From NCBI GenBank assembly GCA_958510875.1, contig OY294070.1, forward strand, positions 14,933,631 through 14,997,630: DNA of 64,000 nucleotides. Reading direction: 5' to 3'. How positions within the stretch are numbered: the stretch's first letter is position 1; each line of letters starts with the position of its first letter. The DNA is from Endomychus coccineus (Eukaryota > Arthropoda > Insecta > Coleoptera > Endomychidae). The translations under genes were made by a program, and so were the position numbers. This document shows positions 1-10,503 of the stretch, piece by piece. The notes under the pieces were generated by a model. That model was not told the DNA's origin. It made no database searches and saw only the letters and a program-made list of their open reading frames with translations.

Positions 1-914
1 TTTTTTACATATATGAACTTTCGTGAATTAATTATCTAGTTTATTATAACTATTTTTGTAAATTGTACTGCCGAAAAAAAAACCAGTTTATGTATAATAA
101 ACGTTATTATTATTTAAATAAATAAAGTAGATGGCACGTCACAAATGTCACATTGTGGCACCATCTGTTCCATTTTTCAGGGACTTTTCACTTTGCCCTC
201 GTATATATAAGACATGAAGATATATAGACTTCATTTCATACTTCAAAATTAGGAGAACTAGAAGTTTTAATTCTGAATCATCCATTTTAAATCGAGTTCA
301 AACGAAGCTCAGCACAATTGAAAGGACAAGAGCAGAGTTCATTGACAAAAATCAACAAACAATCAGAAACGTATCTGGGCAAATTTCTTACATGCCATTT
401 ACTTTGAGCTTACTCCTATGTCGTATTTCAGATTAGAACGATGTATAAAGTAGTTAACCAAACGGTGCTGTAAAAAATTTCAAAATAAATGAAAAAGTAA
501 TTAGAAATATTGCAGGGAGGTGTTTAATGGCGTGTGATGCTTCTTCGTCGCTTGGTAGATTTGCCGTAATGCCCACAGATATCTTGATTACATGGAAACA
601 AATTGATTAAAGTGAGAAGTAAATTACTGAAAAATTCAAATAAATTATTTAAACGTTAGGTAATCGACCGTTTCCGACGTTATATTACACGCGCAGATTG
701 AAAACTGAACAATGGAAACGAGCTTTTTAAAATCCGAGGTAATCACTGTGACAGATAATCTCTTTTCGCGTAATTAAAAAGAAAAACTAAATGCATTCTT
801 CCACAATAACATATTTTCCCCGTCTGGTAAATTAAGTTATGTTCCCACATACTATCATAGAAACGAACAACTCATTTATTGCTTTCATAATCTTATAACA
901 AACGTCTTACTGTT
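1..914. other. AT-rich stretch without a recognisable gene
   Basis: No coding frame, RNA gene or repeat that recurs in the window was recognised. Short A/T runs are common. The segment ends where family A reverse transcriptase homology begins. Confidence 0.4.
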
Positions 915-1850
915 TTTGTAAAAAAAAAAGAAGACCCTTCCTAATAGTTATACACCCTTTGCACTATTATCTGTGATCTCTAAAGTGATGGAGAAAGCAA
1001 TCAACATCGAGTTCATCCAATAACTAGAAAGCTCCAGAATAGTGAATGACCGGCAATATGGCTTTCGTTAGCAGATATCAACATGAGACCTGCTTGCCTA
1101 CGTAAAACATGTATGGCAGAAATCTATTGAAAAACATGAGGAATCTCTTGCTTCTGGTGTGCCGCCCCAACTTTGTCGCTTACTATCGAGTTTTCTCTCA
1201 GATAGATCACTCCATGTGGTGGTGGAAGGAGTACCGTCCGATACAATGGCGTTCAACCCTGGTGTCCCACAGGGATCTGTCTTAGCACCAACTTTGTTTC
1301 TGCTGGACCTGCTGGAAATGGCCATCTGTCCCGTGCACAGCTTTGCACATGATAGTATTCTTCATACCGCTTCCTCGTCTAGAGCCTCCATACCATCCAA
1401 TGAAGCCAGAGGAGCGAGACAGACAGGTTGATACAATTACTGGAGATCTGGAAAAGATTTTAAAATGGGGATCTGATAATCTAGTAGACTTTAATGCAAC
1501 CAAAACTCAAGTTTGCGTCTTCTCCAGGAATGTCAGGTACGACTATTCCTATGGAGAATTCCATAACCATGCTCGAGATCACCACCAACCCCGCCAACGG
1601 CACCCTTTCATGGGACGATCATGTGAGGTCCATTGCGAGAACCGCTTCACAAAAACTTGGTTTTCTGTGCCTACAGCTACTTTGCGAGTACATCCCAGCA
1701 GTTCCTAATAATCTAAAAAGCACAAATTCGACATGTCCTGGAGTACTGTTCAAATGTTTGGAGTTCTGCTCCCAAACATACGTTGAAGCTCTTGGATTCT
1801 ATCAAGAACTCCACCTTGAGTTTTATTTTCATCATCCTTCTCTATAAATT
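915..1850 (+). pseudogene. Non-LTR retrotransposon family A, reverse transcriptase relic
   Basis: This is a decayed fragment of a jockey/CR1-style LINE reverse transcriptase, which would copy element RNA into DNA at a nicked target. Translation in shifting frames gives, in order, a segment like SVISKVMEK (near 965), NDRQYGFR (near 1,045), FLSDRSLHVVVEGV (near 1,195), GVPQGSVLAPTLFLL (near 1,260), and then the thumb-region text DLEKILKWGSDNLVDFNATKTQVCVFSR (first part near 1,445). The catalytic box reads FAHD instead of FADD, so a key aspartate is lost. There are several stops and frame changes, and no endonuclease domain. Four other copies lie in this window. The 28-bp minisatellite starts directly at its 3' end. 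Confidence 0.8.
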
Positions 1851-2775
1851 CAATTTGGATCACGATTTACTATAAGTTTAATTTAGACCACCCTTCTTTA
1901 CTATAAGTTCAATTTGGATCATCCTTAACTATAAGTTTAATTTGGTTTAAACTTTACTTAAGTTCAATTTGCAACACCCCTCACTATAAATTCAATTCGG
2001 ATGACCCTTCACTATAAGTTCAATTTGGATCACCCTTTACTATGAATTCAATTTAGATCTCTGTTTGCTGTAAGTTGAATTTGGATCATAGTCCACTATA
2101 ATAATAATTTTGATCAATCTTTACTATATGTTCAGTTTTGATCACTCTTCACTATATGTTCAGTTTTGATCACACTTTACTATACATTCAATCTGGATCA
2201 TTCTTCACTGTATGTTCAATTTGCACACACCACACTATAAGTTTAATTTGGATCCGCCTTGACTATAATTTCAATTCAAATCACTCTTTAAGTTCCATTT
2301 GGATACACTTCATTATAAGTTTGATTTGGATCATAGTCCACTATAAGAATAATTTGGATCACTTTTTATGTTCACTTTTGATCACACTTCACTATACGTG
2401 CAATTTAGATTATTCTTCACTATATGTTCAATTTGAACACACTCCACTATACGTTTGATTTGAATTATCCTTCACTATGAGTTTAATTTGGATCAGCCTT
2501 TACTATAAATTCAATTTGGATCAACTCTTTACTATAAGTTCAATTCGGACACACTTCACTACAAGTTTGATTCATATCATCGTTCACTAAAAAAATAATT
2601 TGGATCACTCTACTATAAGTTTAATTTGGATCACTCTTTTTGAAGTTCAATTTTGAACACAATTTACTATAAGTCTAATTCAGATCACACTTTACTATAA
2701 CTTTAATTCGGATCATCCTTTACAAGAAGTTCAATTTGGATCACCCTTTACTATGTTTATTTTGGATCACTCTCT
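1850..2775. repeat. Minisatellite with a unit of about 28 bp
   Basis: About 30 imperfect tandem copies of a unit close to TATAAGTTYAATTTGGATCA followed by CYCTTTAC, mostly 28 bp and in places 26-34 bp. The copies differ at many positions, so the array is old. A 106-codon open frame at 2,138-2,458 is only a translation of the repeat. The array directly abuts the broken family A element. Confidence 0.9.
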
Positions 2776-3609
2776 GCTTTGTACGATGCCATGAATTGAT
2801 TCTAATTAATAAAGTTGAATGTGCTACGTTTTCGGAGTTATGTTTTATTGACATTTTTGTAATGAACCTTCTAAGATCACTATTTATCGTAAGTTTCGAG
2901 TCACACTAGGAGCTGGTATACCAATGAAACGTTGTTTATGTTCTGTCTCGTATCTTCGTATCGATATGGCTATTGTTATTATTGGTTAGAAGGAATATAC
3001 GGGCTCATTTTCGAGAATCCGTGAGGGCGGCGCGAAGCACAAACAAAACACAGTAGTAGATCCGTTGGAAGGGATGAGGAAATTGTTGAAGTTGGTAGGG
3101 ATTATAAGTACACCGCTTCAAAGTGCAATTATTGGGATTATAATATTGTTTTAATGTTCCCGCAGCCACATTAAAAGAAACGTAAAGGACTTAGTAGGTA
3201 TTTGCTCACTAAAAATACTCGCAATCTCAACATTGCCGTCGCCATACCCAATTTGAATACTGATTTGAATAAATAATTTTGCAGTTAGTTAAGACGTCGT
3301 TTACGACCATTATGGATAAGATGATTGTACGCTCAGAGTTCGCCGTAATTAACCTCTTGATTACCGCTTTAGTTTTATAATAAACACTCGTCATAGCATT
3401 TTTGCGGTTTCAACTTTTTTTTTTCAAAGGATTTCGGATAATTTATCGCATTTGGTTGTAAAGTCGAAATCGCTATTTCAATTGTTCATCGCGTCGTGAA
3501 ACGGTAATAAAGTCTTATAACTAGACGCAAATAAGACAAGAAATATACATTAGTTTACTCAAAAATGTTGATGTATTTCTGAAAATTTGCGATTAAGGTT
3601 ATGATTGGC
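2776..3609. other. Stretch without a recognisable gene
   Basis: I see no coding frame with family resemblance and no repeat shared with the rest of the window. There is an AATAAA-type motif near 2,808 just past the minisatellite, but nothing upstream that it would serve. Confidence 0.35.
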
Positions 3610-4130
3610 CTTCCTATATTTGTCCTTTACTATCGGGTTTTCTTCAGATAGACCACTCTATGTGGTGGTTGACGGAGTGTCGATGGATGGTATTCCACAG
3701 GGACTTGTCTCGGCGCCAACTTTGTTTCTGATCCATATCAACTAGCTGTTGGAAATTACCTCATGTACCCTCCACAGATTTGCAGAATTCCTATTATGAT
3801 TATGTCAATTTTAATTATTCATATGAAGTCCTCAAGATCCATGCTCGCTGTCACCACAAACGTAAGGGTAACGTCATCAACAAAAGGCCTGGAGTAGAGG
3901 GGCAGCTTACGACAGTACTGTTTGATCTCAATGGCGCATGACCAGTATTTAGTGTGACAGGTGATACATATTAGAATTTAACAGAGTTTTACCTGATCCT
4001 TATGCAAAATTATATGTTACATCGATTCCTTAGGTGTTCTTGTGTGATTGGAACGTGTTCTTACCTATAAATAAGCATGTATAAGAGGGTTATGACTGAA
4101 TAAAGTGCGTTGCAAAATGACTTTCTAAAC
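3610..4130 (+). pseudogene. Non-LTR family A, short internally deleted copy with 3' end
   Basis: The first part (3,630-3,740) repeats the family A palm-domain stretch seen at 1,190-1,300, ending in a degraded IPQG-type motif. The second part (about 3,945-4,130) is noncoding and matches, in reverse complement, 14,370-14,560. Both share GACTGAATAAAGTGC and the A-rich text after it, probably the family's 3' UTR with its polyadenylation signal. The coding sequence between RT palm and 3' UTR has been lost. This copy cannot make a protein. Confidence 0.65.
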
Positions 4131-5725
4131 GAATGTTTTTGTTTAAGATGAAAATTTAAAATTTTTCCCTTCTATCAAACAGATTACACTGCAGACGTTT
4201 TGCAAGGAAAGGTATATAGGTTTTCTGAAAATACTATGATTTTATCCTCACGTTTATATACAATTAGTTCACACACATATGAGTTCAAATGTATTAATTT
4301 TGCCGCATCTATAAACACAGTTTCTAACTTAGGAAATCTGAGATCTTACAATGTATCTTCAAAATCTTGTAGAACAATAATGATAGGAAAGAAAGCAACT
4401 TCATGTCCTTTTCAAGGAAATCAAGGGTTAATTAAATTATAGGTTAGATTGGAGTAAAATAAAAGCGATACAACGTGAGAAGCTCCAAAAGGTTTTAAAT
4501 AATCAAGTGAGGCATCGGAAAACTCCAAAAGCGGGAAAGACGCATATGTATTAACTGAAATTAAAATTTAAGGACTATTATAAATAGAATAATAATATTA
4601 GGCATGTGGATAATATAAGTAGCATTAAGAGTTCATTAGTATTAGAATAAGAAAAGATTTGGAAAGGGGAAGTTGTTCATAGAACCATGTGATGATGTTA
4701 TCAATCAGCATATATAAATAAAAATAATGGAGTCTTCAAGTAAATAAAGTTATATACAGTGTGTAAACGCCAAATGGAATAAATTCATCATTTCGATTAC
4801 TGTACATATTTATAAAAAATCCCGAACACACGTCAAATTTAAATTATAAATTGACATTCTTCTATGAATATGCGACCCCTACCTTTAACCCCCTTCGAAT
4901 GCCATCAACAACTCGCAATTTTCAGGAATAGTCCATGTGTTGAAATAAGTAACTTTGTTCAATAAAACAACGAGTGAATTAAGATTAAACTCACATTTCA
5001 TTTTAAGCGTTGAACATTAATAAACGTAGAAGATGGCAATCTTATTAATTTTACAGTAGGTACCAACCGAATGTTTCAAATTCCAACAGTCATTAAAAGG
5101 TTAATTATAGTTTGTAAAACTAATTATTCTATGACAAATGTTATTAAAGAATGCTATATTCATAGAGTTCAATGAACAATGTTTATGAATGAATTCAAAT
5201 TATTTAAAATTATTGATACATAAAGACTTAACCTCAAATTTATACTTGATTGAATAAACATATCATCTATTTGAATTTAAATGAAAAAGGTGTTTTCTTT
5301 TATTATAGTTGTTACTCCTACATAGATATATATAGAACCCGAGAGTAATAAAACCAAAGGTAAGTTTAGATTCCAGAGAAATTTTGATTATCATTATTAA
5401 ACTTCAATTAGAACAGAATCATGAAAAGGTAATTTAAATAACAAATCATTTTAGTTCATTAATAGAGCAATAAGCCGGAAAACTAAAACAAACCAAAGTG
5501 CACACAATATAGACATTTATTAAAGCCTATAATACAAAATTACATTCAAATAAACTATTTCACAATCAACATTGTTATAATAATTGTCACATGAAACAAG
5601 ACTTTTTGTTAATAATTTGTCGACCAACGTTTAGACATTTGAAAAACTACATAATTCAATTAAATAAAACATAATTAAAGTCCCAAAATAATATTTTACA
5701 TAATCCGTTAATTGAAGAAAGACAA
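4131..5725. other. AT-rich stretch, no recognised gene
   Basis: An 80-codon open frame occurs at 4,200-4,442 (+), but I recognise no domain in it and it has no supporting splice or promoter signals. The rest is AT-rich with many stops in all frames. The P-type transposase relic may extend somewhat left of 5,726. Confidence 0.35.
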
Positions 5726-6330
5726 ATGTTCCTCACATACGCCCAAAATCAATTAAAATTTTTAAATAAAAATGAAAAGAACATAATACTTTTATTTGAT
5801 AACATCCGTATTGAGCTATTTTTGGATTATAAAGCCGGAAATATTGTTTTGAAATTAGAACAAATTGGAACCAAAATATTCTGTATTATTAAGTTAAGTA
5901 CCGTGTATCTTTATCCTTGATAATTTGATTCAGTTCACATACTAAAATTTATGAGGAATAATTGGGTAAATTCAAAACCCAATCAAATTATGCGGGATTC
6001 CAACTTTGACTTGGGAGACGATAACATTGCCTAATTTATGCTTTAAAAAATGCATGAACTAGAACATGATAAATTGTTAAAATTTGGATATTCTTCTAGT
6101 TTGAAAGCACTCTATCCTACAAATATGGAACGTCAAAATGTTATATTAGCCCTTAAGGTGTTGTTTATACAGGCTCTACTTCAATCTGGTTCAAATATAG
6201 AGCATTCCAAATCTACAGCCCATTTTATAAATATTATTTTAATTTGGTGGAAAGAAATTAATGTAAAAACTCCCCTCAAATGGAAACGGTTAAGGGACAT
6301 TTGCAGGAATCTATCGTCAAAGATAACTTG
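5726..6330 (+). pseudogene. P-element/THAP9-type transposase relic
   Basis: Two segments match successive parts of the P-superfamily DDE transposase. The first (5,770-5,860) reads IILLFDNIRIELFLDYKAGNIV, here at most a decayed form of the family's conserved DE(I/M)-x-(I/V)-K...YKGGNIVG block, with the first catalytic acid changed to an asparagine-containing FDN. The second (6,050-6,320) contains LKALYPTNMERQNVILAL and, further on, a TAHFINIILIWWKEINVK-like block and PLKWKRLRD, typical of the central region. The sequence between them is compressed, so an internal deletion is likely. The N-terminal THAP finger was not found. Dead relic. Confidence 0.65.
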
Positions 6331-7696
6331 TGACGTCACGATCGGGCGCTCAGGCCTTGTGTATATAAAGGGTATTGGCCATGCATCCCCTGAGAACTAC
6401 TGGATAAACGCGCCTTGCTCCTGGTAAGAGGCTCTACATTCGCGGAATTGTCGCCCAAACGCTTGAGCCCCCTTCTTTCTATGAGTAGTTTTGATTGATT
6501 GATTGAATGCTTTATACCTGGAGCATATTTGCAATCCAGGTAATGGTTTTCATAAACAGTGATTATTCCTTGCAAAATAATTATAAAATATATAATGAGC
6601 GGATTATACTAATTTCAGAAAACTTCATGAGCGTCGAGGTAATTTGTTTTTTAACCAAAACACACTTTCTATGAGGAGATTTAATTTAAAACTGGTTGCC
6701 ACACGTTGTTCCAAAATGTAAAAGACACTCATTATAGTGACATTAAACGAAAGAGAGGAGAGTCGGTATTTTAATAGAGGACCCTGGAACACACAAGTCG
6801 ACACACAGGAAACACCTTGAAACAGAGAGACAAACTTTCAACTGCAATTAGGAACAACGTTTACTTACGATAAATTATAAAATATTTCTATACGGGGGAA
6901 GTTTAAATAATGCCACTTTGGAAGCGCGCGTGTAGTCCACGTAATGTATTCCCAACAAACTTCGCTAATATAACAAGAGATTAACAGCGGTACTAAATAC
7001 GTACAGGTTCAGATCCTGTACAATATTGCCTGACTGTATGAGTAAGTACCCTTCTGGTATACATAAGTAATATGATAGAGATTGTAAGACTCTTATTATG
7101 AAAAATCGTTATGAAAAAGAAAGTAACTTTATATTTGGGAAAATATATAAACAAGCGTATCTTCTCCAGATTAACGATTGTTCCTCTGCCCTAAAGTTAG
7201 AAACTTGGTCTGGGTCATTAAGTGTCCAGATGCCAATCTCAATCTCAGTTGCAATATCTTCATTGACAAAGTGATACACCTCTTGAATGAGTTCTTTTTG
7301 GATAAAAATTTCAGAAAACAGTCGATATATTCGTCGTTACACTTTTTCTCCACTGTTATCGTTGATAAAGTTGATGGCTTCGATAGGCTTGACCGATCGG
7401 GTTCATCATCGGACGAATATATGTGATCCAAATCATTCCTTTCTCGTGGTCGTTTTCTACTACATTATCATCATTAGAGGTGGTGTTTGTGATTGTGGTC
7501 GATTTATTTTGCCAGAATAGTTATTATAGAATGAATACAACTTTTCCAAGAACCTATGGAAATTTACGGATCATTTACAAACACGAAACCATTGATTACA
7601 ATACAAACATAGCATCTAGTGGGAATGTCGACTTCTTCTCTGGAATATATGGTGATGACTGGTTTCCCGGCCTTGGCATTAAAATTTCTAGTATTA
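6331..7696. other. Stretch without a recognised gene
   Basis: A TATATAAAGG promoter-like motif occurs at about 6,362 in a locally GC-richer patch (6,330-6,480) that might be the edge of another mobile element, but I cannot name it. An 86-codon frame on the minus strand (7,171-7,431) is rich in Ser and Lys and resembles nothing I know. No other support for genes. Confidence 0.3.
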
Positions 7697-7815
7697 AAAA
7701 AAATAGTATATTACGTTACTCGTGTGGAAAGTGACCCATTTCTCATGAGTGGGAGAATGTTGTCAATCCCACGAGTGTGAAATGGCACTTTCCACACAAG
7801 TAATGTACATTATTT
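7697..7815. repeat. Long imperfect hairpin, about 119 nt
   Basis: The outer arms pair TTACTCGTGTGGAAAGTG (7,719-7,736) with CACTTTCCACACAAGTAA (about 7,785-7,802). Pairing continues inward through CCATTTC/GAAATGG and GTGGGA/TCCCAC to a loop around GAATGTTGTCAA. The right flank runs into the inverted end TTTTCCGACGACCACA near 7,815. It may be a folded-back transposon end. Confidence 0.7.
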
Positions 7816-8515
7816 TTCCGACGACCACAGATAAGAAAAGTAATAATTGAACAAGATTACTGCTTAGAATTGTAGAAATTAAAAGTAATATTATTATTAT
7901 TACAATTAGTAAATTGTAATGGACTTTGCAATGAGGAGTTAGACAGATTTCTCTCTGTTATTTGTACTCGATGTCAGTTTCTCGAAGAGGCGGAGTGACG
8001 GCTTTTGAAGTACTGCTGATGGCACCCATAATTTTATTGGCAATATTTAACCTGTTAGTAGCAGAATCGTCAATATATTCTTCTGCGACTTTGGACGATT
8101 TCCAACACCCATGTCTTTTCAGAGAAGTTAGATCTCCTCCTGCATCTACTAATATAGTAACAGAAGAACGGCGGAATGAGTGCCCTGTGTATTTTTCAGA
8201 ATCCTTTACATTTAAAAATTTAGCCACTACTTTAGGTATATTTCCAATTTTGTTAATACCCACTACTTGTTTTGTGCATTTTCGGTCTCTATAATTAAGA
8301 AAAAAGCGTGTTTCGATAGTTGGCGGTCTTAGATTGGCATATTTTTTATATATGCTATAAAAGTTTCCAGTAATAGTGAACTTGCGACAGCATTTATTTT
8401 TTGTATTAATAATTCGAATGAAAGCCACAGTCCCCAAATCTTCAATGTTATTTATACATAACTGGGTAAGTTCTTGCTTGCGACATGCACCAGATATACC
8501 CATAATCAACACAAC

Positions 8516-8572
8516 CTAAAAAAACCATAATTAAATAAATGTATAGACTTTGTTTAAATACCGATGACTTAC
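8516..8572 (-). other. 57-bp phase-0 intron in the recombinase gene
   Basis: On the minus strand the exon ends in ACCAAG followed by GTAAGT (donor at 8,572). The acceptor is a T-rich tract ending TTTTTTTAG at 8,516. Joining the exons gives LLTK-VVLIMGISGAC, the expected continuity of the recombinase family. Its short length suits an insect-type intron and shows the gene is adapted to spliceosomal expression. Confidence 0.75.
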
Positions 8573-8622
8573 CTTGGTAAGTAAATGAATCTCATCGGAA
8601 GCTTTATTTATAAATTCACAAA

Positions 8623-9479
8623 GGATACCGCACACTTTAGTAGGGAAAGTGGCCCCCTGTCGAACTGGCTGAATTTTTGATATGTTATAGTCCAAGTCAT
8701 TCCGAACAAAAAGTTCAATGAGCACAACTTTTTCTATAGGCTGGTTTTGGCGCTAGAGGCCAATGAAAACTCTCATTTGTTCTTCATTGTTAAACAACAC
8801 GAAACGTTATCCTGGATAATAATCACTTTTCTGAATAATCAAGATCTAAACAGTCATTACTATGACATACTGTTAAAAGTATTTTTCTTTGGTGTTGTTA
8901 CATCTGGTCAATTATACAATGTGTTCCAGCTACTTACAATTTTTAAAGTGCAATAATTCGAAAATGGTTACAAATTGTCTTAGGGATCTACAATGAAAAA
9001 ATGTTTGTGAATCCTATTCTACACCGTATTCCACATCACATAGTCGAAAAATATAAGGAGTGTTCCTTTTAAAAGAAATCGAAAGTTATATTCGAAAAGT
9101 TCCGTACCTACTGAAAAATATTGTTCGACCATCCTGAATAATTTTAGGCCATGAAAAAGAATGAGAAATATTACAAGTCTGTCTATAAAATGGCCTTAAA
9201 AAGATTATCTTTCTAAATCTATCATCTTAACGTTAGTCATATTAATGACTGTTTAGATCTTGATTATTCAGAAAAGTGATTATTATCCAGGATAACGTTT
9301 CGTGTTGTTTAACAATGAAGAACAAATGAAAGTTTTCATTGGCCTCTAGCGCCAAAACCAGCCTATAGAAAAAGTTGTGCCCATTGAACTTTTTGTTCGG
9401 AATGATTTGGACTATAACATATCAAAAATTCAGCCAATTCGACAGGGGGCCACTTTCCCTATTAAAGTGTGCGGTATCC
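8623..9479. mobile_element. 857-bp non-autonomous Spy-like element with 237-bp inverted repeats
   Basis: The element starts GGATACCGCACACTTTA and ends with the reverse complement. Arms at 8,623-8,859 and 9,243-9,479 are both 237 bp with only about seven mismatches. The 383-bp core has no coding frame longer than a few dozen codons, so this is a MITE-like derivative. It sits inside the tyrosine recombinase frame. The flanks are AAA (8,620-8,622) and TTT (9,480-9,482). Deleting 8,623-9,479 exactly restores the frame, creating codon ATT (Ile) across the junction, so no target bases were duplicated or lost. Insertion between AAA and TTT without duplication is the published hallmark of Spy transposons. 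Classification by this target feature is inference. Confidence 0.8.
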
Positions 9480-10018
9480 TTTCTTGTTGCGTCAAAATTT
9501 TAGCTTTTTTCGGTTTATATCCGTCACTTTTCCTTTTTAAAAATGCCTTAAGTTTACTATATTTGGAGATATCTACATTGTGGTGAATGGATAAAGTGGT
9601 ACGCAACATAGAATAATTAGTTCATAATGTTGAGCATTGGATTCTATTGAAAAGTTCACCCATGTATGCAAGCAAAACGTTTTCAGAAAAAGAGCTTCTT
9701 ATTTGCTTATTTCTTGACCATGAAAGAAATTGATCGTAAGCGTATTCGTACCTTCTTTTGGATTTTTCAGGCAATAAATTTAGTGACGTTAATTTTGCGG
9801 CCTCTTCAATTTCAGGTGGAGTACATTGATCATCACTATTAATCTCTGCATCCATGTTTTATGGAATTTTAGATACTATTTTCACGGTTTTGTATATGAT
9901 AAGAATGATGCATATGCAAAACTGACACTTCTAAAGTTTATCTGACGTTTTCGCAATATTAATTTCAAAGCACACTTCAATTCCATTATGCAATACATAT
10001 AGCTATAGATACACATAT

Positions 10019-10114
10019 CACTCTAGTGTGATATTTAACTTTTCATCTCTAGGGTGATATTTGTCATTTTCGAAGTAACTAAATAGTGTGCTATTTGTCA
10101 TTTTCGCATGTGGT
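10019..10114. repeat. Three short tandem copies near the recombinase start side
   Basis: Three imperfect 31-33 bp units carry a core close to GTGTGATATTTGTCATTTTCG. They lie between the recombinase start and the right-hand inverted end, so they could be subterminal repeats of the candidate mobile unit. Confidence 0.55.
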
Positions 10115-10276
10115 CGTCGGAAAACTATATTACGATTCTAAGAAAGAATTGTTTCAGAAAATGGATACATGTCAATCAATAAAAAAGTATTGCTTCGGAA
10201 AAAAATACATCACAAAATAAGCCAAGCCTGGCAGATCATAAACAGGCTAAAATATTAGTCAAATTCTAATATCCAA

Positions 10277-10503
10277 GAATTATATATAATGATTCTCGGG
10301 AAATAGGTCACATTAACACTTTGTTTTATATTTTCGTCGTTACGTACTTTTCGGTCTCCGTCTCACGACCATCATCAGAAGACTTCTTATGTCAAAAAGG
10401 TTTTTTTTTAACTAATTATAGCACAAAGCGTCCATATCGCACCTATTCCAATCAAAAATGCCCACGTCGTCGAAACGAACAGAACCACGAATAATCGAAA
10501 TTG
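10277..10503 (-). repeat. Dispersed repeat with degenerate hammerhead-like core, copy 1
   Basis: About 80-85 percent of this segment matches 36,595-36,865. Both contain ATTCTCGGGAAATAGGTCAC, a hammerhead-like block and CACGTCGTCGAAACGAACAG. In this copy the minus-strand core (10,334-10,385) keeps CTGATGA, a GGTC/GACC helix with an enlarged loop, and GAAA. Helix III and the 3' strand of helix I are mutated. It lacks the GCACTTW microsatellite of the other copy. Confidence 0.75.

Larger units (their letters stand above)
7958..9855 (-). pseudogene. Crypton-like tyrosine recombinase gene, interrupted
   Basis: This encodes a phage-integrase-fold tyrosine recombinase, which cuts and rejoins DNA through a covalent 3'-phosphotyrosine link. 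Coding pieces are 9,855-9,480, 8,622-8,573 and 8,515-7,958, separated by an 857-bp inserted element and a 57-bp intron. Together they give exactly 984 nt, i.e. 327 codons plus stop, in one frame. The N-terminal part (KSKRRYEYAYDQFLSW) is the helical core-binding domain. The catalytic set is visible: Arg154 (GACRKQEL), His254 and Arg257 (GHSFRRSS), His277 (KRHGCW) and Tyr289 (EEYI). The one clear lesion in the frame is codon 78, TGA at 9,624-9,622, where the context suggests TGG (Trp). The gene is thus dead or nearly so, but only lightly decayed. Confidence 0.85.
7811..10128 (-). mobile_element. Candidate mobile unit around the tyrosine recombinase gene
   Basis: The 15-16 bp sequence TTTTCCGACGACCACA at about 7,815-7,831 recurs in reverse complement at about 10,111-10,126 (TGTGGTCGTCGGAAAA). 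The two copies bracket the whole recombinase gene and its flanks. Weaker similarity continues outward (GTAATGTACATT on the left, AATATAGT on the right, reverse complement). Classical Cryptons lack terminal inverted repeats, so the pair could mark either an unusual YR element or another element that captured the gene. I did not find a clear target-site duplication. Confidence 0.4.

Noticed and set aside
2138..2458. 106-codon open frame
   Set aside because: It is a translation of the 28-bp minisatellite, with the same short peptide words recurring; not a gene.
1850..2775. CRISPR-like regular repeats
   Set aside because: Units are directly adjacent with no unique spacers, vary strongly, and the DNA is eukaryotic.
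7171..7431. 86-codon minus-strand frame downstream of the recombinase gene
   Set aside because: Its plus-strand complement is equally open, and neither shows family resemblance; treated as chance.
9377..9586. 69-codon plus-strand frame similar to the minus-strand frame at 8,531-8,725
   Set aside because: Both are read from the inverted arms of the 857-bp element plus flanking recombinase sequence, not from a gene.
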